Positions 1-8,714 of a stretch of DNA of 64,000 nucleotides are shown here, piece by piece. A program made the translations under genes and the position numbers. Within the stretch, counting starts at the first letter, position 1. Each line of letters starts with the position of its first letter. The DNA is from Caballeronia novacaledonica (GTDB taxonomy: Bacteria; Pseudomonadota; Gammaproteobacteria; Burkholderiales; Burkholderiaceae), in contig NZ_OGTP01000007.1 in assembly GCF_900258035.1 (NCBI RefSeq), positions 124,001 through 188,000 of the forward strand. The letters are read 5' to 3'. The notes beneath the pieces are model-generated. The model saw only the letters and a program-made list of their open reading frames with translations. It did no database searches and had not been told where the DNA came from.

Positions 1-285
1 CGCACCGGCGACAAAGGCAACACGCTGAACGTGTCGGTGATCTGCTTCGACGCGAAGCATTACGCGATGCTGCGCGAACGGCTGACGCCCGAGCGCGTCA
101 AGGCCCATCTCGCCGATGTCGTGAAAGGCGATGTCGTGCGCTACGAGTTGCCGCAACTCGGCGCGTTCAACTTCGTGCTCGGTCATGCGCTCGGCGGCGG
201 CGTCACGCGTTCGCTCGCGCTCGACGCGCACGGCAAGTCGATGAGTTCGGCGCTGCTCGACATCGATATCGGCGAGATTTCGTAA
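1..285 (+). CDS. AtuA-like protein, C-terminal end (partial)
   Basis: The frame is open from base 1, so the gene starts upstream of the window; only the last 94 codons are visible. The fragment begins RTGDKGNTLNVSVI. This GDKGN...NVSVI signature is typical of the small C-terminal domain of AtuA/acyclic terpene utilisation proteins, which sits after the main AtuA domain or as a separate short ORF. The family is linked to acyclic terpene or branched acyl-CoA degradation, but the exact reaction is not firmly established. It lies 227 bases upstream of wecB on the same strand and has no evident functional link to the glycan operon. The assignment rests on the motif alone. Confidence 0.7.
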   Translation, partial: RTGDKGNTLNVSVICFDAKHYAMLRERLTPERVKAHLADVVKGDVVRYELPQLGAFNFVLGHALGGGVTRSLALDAHGKSMSSALLDIDIGEIS

Positions 286-512
286 GACGAAAACACGCGA
301 CGATGCGGTGTCCGAATTTCGCATCACCGGTTGCGCCCAGATGTCGGGAAAGCTAACTGGTTAGGTAAAAAGCACCGCTCGAATCTGGACAAAAACTCGC
401 CAAAAACGCGCACAAAGCTCTCGTTAGACTTTTTTACACTTTAGTTGGCTGGCGGTCCTAAACGTCTGAATACAATCGAAATTGTTAAAGATTGTGCAAT
501 CGTCGGGGCTGA

Positions 513-1715
513 ATGAACACGAAGCGAAAAACGATACTTTCCATTTTTGGAACGCGGCCAGAAGCCATCAAGATGGCGCCGCTCGTGAAGGCGTTGGCAG
601 CGGAACCCGGTATTCGTTCCGTCGTGTGCGTGACCGGCCAGCATCGCTCGATGCTGCAGCAAGTGCTGGATCTGTTCGACATCACGCCGCATCACGATCT
701 CGCGGTGATGTCGGAGAACCAGAGCCTGAACGGGCTGATTGCGCGCCTCATCACGTCGATCGATGACGTCGTCACGAAGGAGCAGCCGGATCGCGTGCTC
801 GTGCACGGCGACACCACCACCGCGACGGCGGGCGCGCTCGCCGCGTTTCACCGCCAGGTGCCGGTCGCGCACGTCGAGGCGGGCTTGCGCACCGGCGACA
901 TGAGCAGCCCGTGGCCGGAAGAGATGAACCGGCGCTTCGTCGATGTCGTGAGCGACCTGATGTTTGTCCCGACGCCGCGCTCGCACGCGAATCTCGTGAA
1001 GGAAACGCTGCACGGACGCGCGTTCGTCACGGGCAACACGGTGATCGACGCGCTGCACTCCGTCACGAAGCGCATCGATTCGCAGGATGCGCTGCGCCGC
1101 AAGCTCGACGCGCGCTTTGCGTTTCTCGATCCGTCGAAAAAGCTGATTCTCGTGACGGGGCATCGGCGCGAGAGCTTCGGACGCGGCCTGCGCGATATCT
1201 GCGCGGCGCTCGTGCGCATCGCTAAGCGCACCGACGTGCAGATCGTCTATCCGGTCCATTTGAATCCGAACGTACGTGCGACGGTGATCAGCGCGCTCGG
1301 CGGCGCGCCGAACGTGTTTCTCGTCGAGCCGCAGGACTATCTCGGCTTCGTGCGGCTGCTGCAGCGCGCGACGCTCGTGCTGACCGATTCCGGCGGCGTG
1401 CAGGAAGAGGCGCCGGCGCTCGGCAAGCCGGTGCTCGTGATGCGCGAGGTCACCGAGCGTCCCGAGGCCATCGACGCGGGCACCGCCGTGCTCGTCGGCA
1501 CGGACAGCGACGCCATCGCCGCGACGGTCCATCTGCTGCTCGACGACACGAGCGCCCGTGCGGCGTTCTCCCGCAACGTCAATCCGTACGGCGATGGGCG
1601 AGCCTCGGCGCGCATCGTCGCGGCGCTCGCGGGCCGCCCCTTCGAGGAATTCAAACCGGTCACGCCCGGCGGAACGAAAGATTCGGCGCGTGTCTCGCGC
1701 GAGGCGTTCGCGTAG
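513..1715 (+). CDS. wecB: UDP-N-acetylglucosamine 2-epimerase (non-hydrolysing)
   Basis: Cytoplasmic enzyme interconverting UDP-GlcNAc and UDP-ManNAc. Family hallmarks are all visible: FGTRPEAIKMAPL near the N-terminus, HVEAGLRTGD, PWPEEMNRR, TGHRRESFG, PVHLNPNV and DSGGVQEEAPALGKP. At 400 residues it is slightly longer than usual, because of a polar tail after about residue 378. The ATG at 513 has only a weak GGGG upstream. It is followed after 194 bases by BcsB-like, NfrB-like and NfrA-like genes. In E. coli, WecB is needed for the Nfr-dependent phage N4 receptor glycan, so here it probably supplies UDP-ManNAc to the neighbouring glycosyltransferase. That role is inference from context; the enzyme family call is firm. 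Confidence 0.93.
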   Translation: MNTKRKTILSIFGTRPEAIKMAPLVKALAAEPGIRSVVCVTGQHRSMLQQVLDLFDITPHHDLAVMSENQSLNGLIARLITSIDDVVTKEQPDRVLVHGDTTTATAGALAAFHRQVPVAHVEAGLRTGDMSSPWPEEMNRRFVDVVSDLMFVPTPRSHANLVKETLHGRAFVTGNTVIDALHSVTKRIDSQDALRRKLDARFAFLDPSKKLILVTGHRRESFGRGLRDICAALVRIAKRTDVQIVYPVHLNPNVRATVISALGGAPNVFLVEPQDYLGFVRLLQRATLVLTDSGGVQEEAPALGKPVLVMREVTERPEAIDAGTAVLVGTDSDAIAATVHLLLDDTSARAAFSRNVNPYGDGRASARIVAALAGRPFEEFKPVTPGGTKDSARVSREAFA

Positions 1716-1909
1716 TCCTTCGGTTGCACACGCTAGCCTGTCGCGCCAAAGGCCGGGCCGCGACCTCGGGCATCGAATATTTCTTCGGCGTCGAGCGTTC
1801 GACTATTCCGGCCAGGAAGCAGGCTTCACGCCATCGAGGCGATCGCGCGCGACGTGCATGTGCCTTCGCGGCCATCCCGCCACGTTGCGTCAACTTCGAG
1901 TCATTCACC

Positions 1910-4138
1910 TTGGTCAACGACATCTTCAAGCGGCGCGGTCTCCGTGCCGTTCTGGTTTCAATCGCGCTGTTCGCGGGTTTGCAGCACGCAGCCTTCGGCG
2001 CCGCGACGGCGGACACCGGCATCGCGGGCGCGTTCGGGCGGCTCGGACTCGACGTGCCGGAAACGCGCACCGTGACCTTGCGCGAGCTCGGCCTGCTCGA
2101 AAGCGTGACGCTCAACGCGCCCGACACGCGCCGCGAGTTCTTCCTGCCGGTGCCCGCCGGCGTTCCGATCACCGATGCCACGCTGCAACTCGACGGCGGC
2201 TATGTGCGCGGCGACGGCGGCCGCGTGACGATGCTCCTGTCGCTCGACGGCGCGCCCGTCCTCGCGCGCGCGTTCACGCAGGACGCGGGCGGCGTGTCGG
2301 TCAATCTCGGCGTCGATGGCGCGGCGCGTTCCGCCGGCTTCGTGCGCATGGGCCTGGGCTTCGCGTCGGTGGTGAGCCAGGGCGAGTGCTCGGATCAGAC
2401 GGCCATCGGCAACGTGCTGCGCGTCGATCCGACCACGCGCCTCACGTTCCGCTTCAATCCCGCCGACGTGCAGGACCTGCGCACCGCATGGAGCGCGCTG
2501 CCTTACGCGCCGGTGCTCGCGGTTTCGGGCCGCACGCTCTCGACGAACGCGTTCGACACCGCCTGGCGCACTGACGCGCTGCTGCAACGCGACGGCAAGC
2601 GGCCCGTGATGCAGGCGCTTCCCGCCGTGGGCGATACGGCCGACCTCACGGGCCTCGACGTGCCCGCGCCGCTGCGCGGCGTGCCCTCGTTCGCCGCGCT
2701 GGCGGCGGGCGGCAAGCACGTGATCGCCGACGACGCGGAACTCGGCGCGCTCGTCGCGCTCGGCGCGCGCGCGGCGTTCGGCCCGGATGTGGTCGTCGCC
2801 GACGAGACGATGCGCAAGACGATCAACCGCGCGCTCGACGCATTGCGCGCGCAGCTCGCGAACACATCGGGCGATGCGCTCGCCGCCTTCGACGCATGGC
2901 GCAAGCAGAGCGCCTCGCAACTGACCTCGCCGCTCGCGCCGGGCGAAGTGCGCGTCGCGCATGCGGGCGGCCGCGCGATGATCGTCGTCGGCGACACGCG
3001 CGGCATCGGCGCGCTCGCGCATGGCTGGCGGCCCATCGACGTATCGAACCGCGTGGTCGTGCATCGCATCGACGTGGCGCAGCAAACGCGCGGCGACACC
3101 ATCGCGCTGTCCGATCTCGGCGGCGAACCGCGCAGCGTGGACGTGCAAACGGCCGCGTCGTGGGACGCGCGCTTCGACCTCGCCGCGGCGTCCGGCAACG
3201 GCCGCCTGCCGGAGCAAGTGGTGCTCGATCTCGCGGCATCGCCGACGCTCTCCAACGGCGGCGCGACCGCCACCGTCTACTTCAACGACGTGATGATCGG
3301 CGCGAAGCTCATCAACGTCGATGGCGCGCGCCAGCGTCTCGTCGCGCCGATTCCACGCTACGCGCTCGCGCGCACCAACGATCTGCGCGTGACCTTCCGC
3401 CGCCAGCCCGACGGCGGCTGCCAGGCGCGCCAGACGTATCCCGTCGCCGTGCTGCCGTCGAGCCATCTGCGTCTCGCGAAGGGCGCGCCCGACAACACGT
3501 TCGCGGGAATGGCGGCGCGCTATGCGTCGTCGGCGACGGTGTACGTGCCGCGCGCCTGGCTCGACGATGCCCTGAACAGCGTGCCGCGTCTCGCCGTGCT
3601 GACCGGCGCGGCGGGCATCGCGCCGGTATCGGCGAAATTCGCGGTGAGCGCCGCGCAAGCCGCCGCGCAGCCCGACGGCCCGTTCCTCGCCGCCGACGTC
3701 AAACTCGCCGACGAGAAAAATCCCGCCGTGTATTCGTCCGAGCGTCTTTCGCTGACATCGCCCGCGGGCGACACGCTGCTCGACATGTCGGGCTTGTCGC
3801 GCGTCGCGGTGGTGAGCGTCGCGAGCGCGGGCGGCGAGAGCGGCGTCGTGTATCGATCGGCGGGCGCGGCGCCGGTGCTGACCGACAAGCTCCAGCTTTC
3901 GCGCGGCAATATCGCTGTCGTCGACGGCAGCGGCGTGCTCAAGCAGTTCGATACGGTCAATCCGGAAGAGATGACCGACGAGCCCGCGTCTAGCGCCGAC
4001 TGGGTTACGCGGCACTGGGCGCGCTGGGGCATTCCGGCCGTGCTCGTGGTGCTGCTGCTCGCGTTGATCGCGCTCGCGGGACACGCGCGCCGGCGTCATC
4101 GCAACGGGCGCGCCGGCGATGACGAGGACGGCGCGTGA
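1910..4138 (+). CDS. BcsB-like periplasmic polysaccharide synthase subunit
   Basis: Membrane-anchored periplasmic protein of the cellulose synthase BcsB type. It starts with a signal peptide (MVNDIFKRRGLRAVLVSIAL..., ending near AAFGA) if the TTG at 1910 is used, giving 742 residues. An open frame extends up to 1724, but the upstream codons give no export signal. The bulk is beta-rich repeated carbohydrate-binding-like modules. Near residues 705-725 there is one transmembrane helix (WGIPAVLVVLLLALIALAG), followed by a short basic cytoplasmic tail. The stop codon overlaps the start of the glycosyltransferase gene (TGATG), indicating tight coupling. BcsB partners BcsA in cellulose export; here the partner is the NfrB-like GT. 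Start codon choice is uncertain. Confidence 0.78.
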   Translation: MVNDIFKRRGLRAVLVSIALFAGLQHAAFGAATADTGIAGAFGRLGLDVPETRTVTLRELGLLESVTLNAPDTRREFFLPVPAGVPITDATLQLDGGYVRGDGGRVTMLLSLDGAPVLARAFTQDAGGVSVNLGVDGAARSAGFVRMGLGFASVVSQGECSDQTAIGNVLRVDPTTRLTFRFNPADVQDLRTAWSALPYAPVLAVSGRTLSTNAFDTAWRTDALLQRDGKRPVMQALPAVGDTADLTGLDVPAPLRGVPSFAALAAGGKHVIADDAELGALVALGARAAFGPDVVVADETMRKTINRALDALRAQLANTSGDALAAFDAWRKQSASQLTSPLAPGEVRVAHAGGRAMIVVGDTRGIGALAHGWRPIDVSNRVVVHRIDVAQQTRGDTIALSDLGGEPRSVDVQTAASWDARFDLAAASGNGRLPEQVVLDLAASPTLSNGGATATVYFNDVMIGAKLINVDGARQRLVAPIPRYALARTNDLRVTFRRQPDGGCQARQTYPVAVLPSSHLRLAKGAPDNTFAGMAARYASSATVYVPRAWLDDALNSVPRLAVLTGAAGIAPVSAKFAVSAAQAAAQPDGPFLAADVKLADEKNPAVYSSERLSLTSPAGDTLLDMSGLSRVAVVSVASAGGESGVVYRSAGAAPVLTDKLQLSRGNIAVVDGSGVLKQFDTVNPEEMTDEPASSADWVTRHWARWGIPAVLVVLLLALIALAGHARRRHRNGRAGDDEDGA

Positions 4139-6315
4139 TGCTGGAAGCGCTCAGGTGGTACGGCGAGATTCTGCTCGCCGAGTACTACCAGGGACTCGAG
4201 TACGTGGCCGCGACGGTCGCGGCGATCATCCTGCTTTCGAGCCTGGACGATCTGTTCATCGACATCTGGTATTGGACGCGGAAGTGCTGGCGGCGCGTGA
4301 CGGTCGAGCGCCGCTATGCGCCGCTCACCGTCGAGCAGCTTTATGCGCGCGACGAACAGCCGATAGCGATCATGGTGCCCGCGTGGCACGAGCACGACGT
4401 GATCGCCGCGATGATCGAGGATCTCGTGCGCGTGCTCGACTATCGCGCGTACACGGTGTTCGTCGGCACGTATCAGAACGATCCGGCGACGATCGCCGAA
4501 GTGGAGCGCATGCGGCATCGCTACAAGCATCTGCATCGCGTGGAAGTGCCGCACGACGGCCCGACGTGCAAGGCCGACTGCCTCAACTGGCTCGTGCAGG
4601 CGATCCTGCATTACGAGTTCGAAGCCGGAATGGAGTTCGCGGGCATCGTGATGCACGACAGCGAAGACGTGCTGCATCCGGTCGAGCTGAAGTTCTTCAA
4701 CTATCTGCTGCCGCGCAAGGACATGATCCAGTTGCCGGTGGCGTCGCTCGAACGGCACTGGTTCGAGCTCGTCGCGGGCACGTACATGGACGAGTTCGCC
4801 GAATGGCACGGGAAGGATCTCGTCGTGCGCGAGAGTCTTGCGGGCGCGGTGCCTTCGGCGGGCGTGGGCACGTGCTTCTCGCGCCGCGCGATCCTCACGC
4901 TCGTCGAAGAGACGGAGCACCAGCCGTTCAACGCCGAAAGCCTCACCGAGGACTACGACATCGGCACGCGCATCTCGCGGCTCGGCATGCAGTCGATCTT
5001 TCCGCTCTTTCCCGTCGAATTCACGACGCGGCGCAAGGGCTGGTTCGGCCTCGGCCCCGAGCGCGAGATCAAACTGACGATGCCGCTGTGCGTGCGCGAG
5101 TTTTTCCCCGACACGTTTCGCACCGCGTACCGGCAGCGCGCGCGCTGGACGCTCGGCATCGGCTTGCAGGGCTGGGCGCTGACGGGCTGGACCGGATCGC
5201 TCGCGAACCGCTATCTGCTGATGCGCGACCGCAAGGGCGTGGTGACGGCGTTCGTCGGCATGCTCGCGTATCTGCTCGCCGTGCAGTTCATGCTCTTCGC
5301 CACGGCTTCGTATTTCGGCCTCGCGAGCGATTTCTTTCCGTCGCCGTTCATCGATTCGGGATGGCTGCAGGCGCTGCTTGCGGCGAATTCCGTCGCGCTC
5401 GCGCTGCGCGTCACGCAGCGCATCGTCTTCACGACGCGGCTCTATGGCTGGGAGCACGGCGTGCTTTCGGTGCCGCGCATGGTCATCAGCAACGTCATCA
5501 ACTTCATGGCAGTGGCGCGCGCGTGGCGGCTTTTCATCGTGCATATGGTGACGGGGCGGCGGCTCGCGTGGGACAAGACGATGCACGATTTCCCCAGCAA
5601 CGAAGGCCTGCGCGACACGCGTCAGGATCTGGGCGAACTGCTCGTTTCTTGGCAGGCGATCGCGCCCGAGCGGCTCGAAGAAGCGCTGCGCACCGATCAC
5701 GCGCGCGAAGCGCCGATCGGCCGCGTGCTTGTCACGCGCGGCTGGCTCGACGAGGAAACGCTCGCGGAAGCGATCGCGTTCCAGGCGGACTTGCCGCGCG
5801 GACGTTTCGACGCGGCGCGCATGGATCTCGCGCCCATCGCGACGCCCGAGACGCTCGTGCGGCTGCGCGTGCTGCCGCAGGGCATCGACGCGAACGGGCA
5901 CGCCGTGTTCGTCTGCGCGAGCCTGCTCGACGACGCATCGCTCGCCGAATTGCGCGCGATGGCGGGCCGCACGGTCGCGTTGCATATCGTGCGCGAGAGC
6001 GAGGTCGCGGCGGGTTTGCGGACGCTGCGCGCGGTCGGCATGCCGGTCTATATGGGCGATGCCGAAGACGACGCGGCGCCGGCGCTTTCGGATGCCGCCG
6101 CCGCCCGTGGCGTGCCCTTGCTCGGCGACATCATGATCGAGATGGGGCTCGTCACGCGCGGCGCGTTCGAGTCCGCGTTGCGGAACTATCGGCCGGAGCG
6201 GCACGGGCGCATCGGCGACTACATGGTGGCGAAGCGGATCATCGCGCCCGATGCGCTGACCGCCGCCGTCGCGGAGCAGCGCAGCCGCTATCTCGCGCGC
6301 GCCGGCATTCGATGA
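4138..6315 (+). CDS. nfrB: NfrB-like inner-membrane glycosyltransferase with MshEN domains
   Basis: Processive GT2 enzyme of the inner membrane. There is a TM segment at about residues 22-36. The GT core carries DSED (174-177), ED in SLTEDYD (271-272) and QRARW (333-337, the QxxRW motif), and then several TM helices at about 365-470. The cytoplasmic C-terminal half holds GspE/MshE N-terminal type domains: about 498-550, where IGRVLVTRGWLDEETLAEAI ends at a conserved Gln, and a second at about 650-715. MshEN domains bind c-di-GMP, and E. coli NfrB has the same GT-plus-GspE_N layout at about 745 residues. The ATG at 4138 overlaps the previous stop; an in-frame GTG directly precedes it. It probably polymerises a ManNAc-containing glycan. 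Confidence 0.85.
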   Translation: MLEALRWYGEILLAEYYQGLEYVAATVAAIILLSSLDDLFIDIWYWTRKCWRRVTVERRYAPLTVEQLYARDEQPIAIMVPAWHEHDVIAAMIEDLVRVLDYRAYTVFVGTYQNDPATIAEVERMRHRYKHLHRVEVPHDGPTCKADCLNWLVQAILHYEFEAGMEFAGIVMHDSEDVLHPVELKFFNYLLPRKDMIQLPVASLERHWFELVAGTYMDEFAEWHGKDLVVRESLAGAVPSAGVGTCFSRRAILTLVEETEHQPFNAESLTEDYDIGTRISRLGMQSIFPLFPVEFTTRRKGWFGLGPEREIKLTMPLCVREFFPDTFRTAYRQRARWTLGIGLQGWALTGWTGSLANRYLLMRDRKGVVTAFVGMLAYLLAVQFMLFATASYFGLASDFFPSPFIDSGWLQALLAANSVALALRVTQRIVFTTRLYGWEHGVLSVPRMVISNVINFMAVARAWRLFIVHMVTGRRLAWDKTMHDFPSNEGLRDTRQDLGELLVSWQAIAPERLEEALRTDHAREAPIGRVLVTRGWLDEETLAEAIAFQADLPRGRFDAARMDLAPIATPETLVRLRVLPQGIDANGHAVFVCASLLDDASLAELRAMAGRTVALHIVRESEVAAGLRTLRAVGMPVYMGDAEDDAAPALSDAAAARGVPLLGDIMIEMGLVTRGAFESALRNYRPERHGRIGDYMVAKRIIAPDALTAAVAEQRSRYLARAGIR

Positions 6316-8714
6316 CGTCGCGCGTTCGCATTGCGATGTGCGCCGCGCTCGCGTTGTGCGCGGCGGGAGCAGCGCGCGCGGACGAAACCTTGCCGCTGCC
6401 GTTGAGCGGCGCGGCGTATCGCGTGGCGCGCGAAGCGTTCGCGGCGTACGGCGAGCATCGTTATGCCGACGCCATCGCGGGCGCGCGCGAAGCGATTCGT
6501 CAGCGGCCCGATGTCGCGGAGTTGCGTGTGCTGCTCGCGAATTCGCTCGCGGCGCGCGGGCGTCTGAAGGACGCGCGCCGTGCGCTCGACGAAGCCATCG
6601 CGCAACTCGGTCCGCTGCCTGCGCTGAGCGCGCGGCGCAGGCAGATCGATATTCTGATCGCGTCGGGCGGCGCGGGCGGCGTGCCGGGCGACTTGCCGGA
6701 GCCGGCGCTGAAGGCGGCGCGCGCGGCGTATCGCGATTATGCGAAGAAGGATTACGCGTCGGCGGCGGCCGGGAGCCGCGAAGCCGTGCGCCTCGCGCCG
6801 CAGGCCGAGCGTCTGCGCTACTTGCTGATCGATTCGCTCGCCGCATCCGGCGACGATGCCGCAGCCTACGCCGCCGCCGTCGATGCATCGATGCAATTCG
6901 GCGACAACGACGCCTTGCGCGAGCGGCGGCGCTTCATCGGCGACCGGCTCGCGCCCGCGGAATCGAAGTCCGCGTATGCGGCGCGCGAACGCGGCGATCC
7001 GGACGCGGCGCAAGCCTTCGCACGGAAGGCCGTCATGTATGCACCGGCGCGGATGGACTTTCGCATGCAGCTCATCGAGATATCGTTCGCGCGCGGCGAT
7101 CTCGCCGGCGTGGAAGCCGCGGCGAGCGACGCGATCGCCGTCGATCGCGACGATGCGCTTGCCTGGGCGTTGCGCGGTTATGCCCGCGCGGCGCGTGGCG
7201 GCGATGCGGACGCCGATTTCGCGCACGCGCTTTCGATCGACGCGAACGACGCGCGCAAGAATCGCGACGCTCGCGTGGCGCGCGCGATCGTCGCGGATGT
7301 GCGGCTCGCGCAAGGCAACCCGCAAGCGGCGCTCGATGCGCTGCCGCCGGTCACGACGCGAACGCCCGACGACGCCGACGCCGCGATCACGTTGCGCCGT
7401 CATCGCGCGCAAACGATGTTGCGCATGGCCGCGACGCAAGCCGTGAAAATCGATCCGCGCGCGCGCCCGGCTTTCGAGTGCCGCGAAGACCGGTTCGGCG
7501 CATCGTGCGATGTCTACGCGCACGATCCCGCGCTCGCCGCGACACGCGAGGCGCGTCTCGCCGAACGTCGCGGCGACCGCGGCGCGGCCATCGGTTTCTG
7601 GCGCACGGCGATTGCCGGAGTGCCCGACGATCCGCAGCCGCGCATCGCGCTGATCGACGCGCTCGCGGCGACGGGCCGCACGCGCGAGGCATCGAACGAA
7701 GCGCGCGCGCTCATCGACGCGAATCTGCTCGATTCGATGACCGATGTGCAGGCCGCGTTCATCGCCCGTCGCGCCGGCGACAATGCGCTCGCGCTCGATT
7801 ACTTCGCGCGCGCCGAGCACGACGGCAAGCTGCCCGCATCGGCCGAGGCGGACGCCGGCTATGCCGCGCTCGGTCTGCATCGCAACGAGGAAGGCGCGAA
7901 GTATCTGGAACGCGCGATCGATCACGACGACGAGACGATGACGCCGCAAGCCCTGAACGACGCACGCGCCGCGCACGCCGAAGCCACGCGCAACTGGGGC
8001 TTCAGCGCGTCGGTGAACTATCGCGGCAACGGCGCGCAGCAAGGCTTCGCGTTCGCGCCGACGCCGGGCGTGTCGAACAACTGGCAGGCGGGCGCGGAGG
8101 CGTACTGGCGTCCGTTCGGCAGCCTCGGCGACCGCATGTTCGAGGTGTACGCGCGCGGCTACGAGAACTTCGGCGTGAAGGGCGGCGGGCCGTCGGGCGT
8201 GTCGACGTTGCAGGCGGCGATCGGCGCGCGCGTGAAGCCGTTCGCGTCGGCGAATGCGATTTTCGCGCTCGAAAAGATTCTGCCGATCGGCTCGGACGTG
8301 CGCTCCGACTGGCTCGCGCGCGCCGCGTACTCGAACGGCTTCGGCGACACGCGCAGGCTCGACGTGCCGAACTGGTGGACGGGCACGGTGTACGGCGAGG
8401 CGGGCCATTACATCGGGAACGATTCGACTTACGCGACCGCGAACGCGCGGCTGGGCCGCACGTATCGCGTCGATTCGGTGAGTCCGCGCCTGACGGTGTT
8501 TCCGCATGCGGTCGTCGGCATGGACTACGATTCGGCGATCGATCACAGCGTGCCGGTGGGCGTCGGCGCGGGCGTGGCGGCGCGCTACTGGTTCCGCGGC
8601 GGCCCGTATGACGCGCCGCGTTCGTTCGTGGACGTGACGGTGCAGTACCGCTTTCGCGTCGCCGGCGACGACCGCGCGCGAGGCGTGTTCTTCGGCGCGG
8701 TATTCTCGTACTGA
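6312..8714 (+). CDS. nfrA: NfrA-like TPR/outer-membrane glycan export protein
   Basis: The start ATG overlaps the upstream stop (ATGA). The 800-residue product has a signal peptide with cleavage after ARA (residue 23). An Ala-rich helical region with TPR-like repeats, of the form ARAAYRDYAKKDYASAAAGS, covers about 35-540. The C-terminal part from about 560 starts NWGFSASVNYRGNG and alternates in a beta-barrel pattern, ending in the aromatic terminus FGAVFSY expected for an outer-membrane protein. This resembles the NfrA C-terminal domain of phage N4 adsorption protein A; E. coli NfrA is longer, at about 990 residues. Like BcsC or PgaA, it would guide the polymer across the periplasm and out, and it may act as a phage receptor. 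Confidence 0.82.
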   Translation: MTSRVRIAMCAALALCAAGAARADETLPLPLSGAAYRVAREAFAAYGEHRYADAIAGAREAIRQRPDVAELRVLLANSLAARGRLKDARRALDEAIAQLGPLPALSARRRQIDILIASGGAGGVPGDLPEPALKAARAAYRDYAKKDYASAAAGSREAVRLAPQAERLRYLLIDSLAASGDDAAAYAAAVDASMQFGDNDALRERRRFIGDRLAPAESKSAYAARERGDPDAAQAFARKAVMYAPARMDFRMQLIEISFARGDLAGVEAAASDAIAVDRDDALAWALRGYARAARGGDADADFAHALSIDANDARKNRDARVARAIVADVRLAQGNPQAALDALPPVTTRTPDDADAAITLRRHRAQTMLRMAATQAVKIDPRARPAFECREDRFGASCDVYAHDPALAATREARLAERRGDRGAAIGFWRTAIAGVPDDPQPRIALIDALAATGRTREASNEARALIDANLLDSMTDVQAAFIARRAGDNALALDYFARAEHDGKLPASAEADAGYAALGLHRNEEGAKYLERAIDHDDETMTPQALNDARAAHAEATRNWGFSASVNYRGNGAQQGFAFAPTPGVSNNWQAGAEAYWRPFGSLGDRMFEVYARGYENFGVKGGGPSGVSTLQAAIGARVKPFASANAIFALEKILPIGSDVRSDWLARAAYSNGFGDTRRLDVPNWWTGTVYGEAGHYIGNDSTYATANARLGRTYRVDSVSPRLTVFPHAVVGMDYDSAIDHSVPVGVGAGVAARYWFRGGPYDAPRSFVDVTVQYRFRVAGDDRARGVFFGAVFSY

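Noticed and set aside
4138..6315. Cellulose synthase BcsA
   Set aside because: The C-terminal part carries MshEN-like segments instead of a PilZ domain, and no bcsZ/bcsC-type genes follow; NfrB fits better.
4096..6888. A 930-codon open frame on the minus strand antisense to the NfrB-like gene
   Set aside because: Arg/His-rich low-complexity translation, without motifs or RBS; a by-product of high GC with the true gene on the plus strand. The same applies to the long minus-strand frames at 1958-4099 and 6288-8546.
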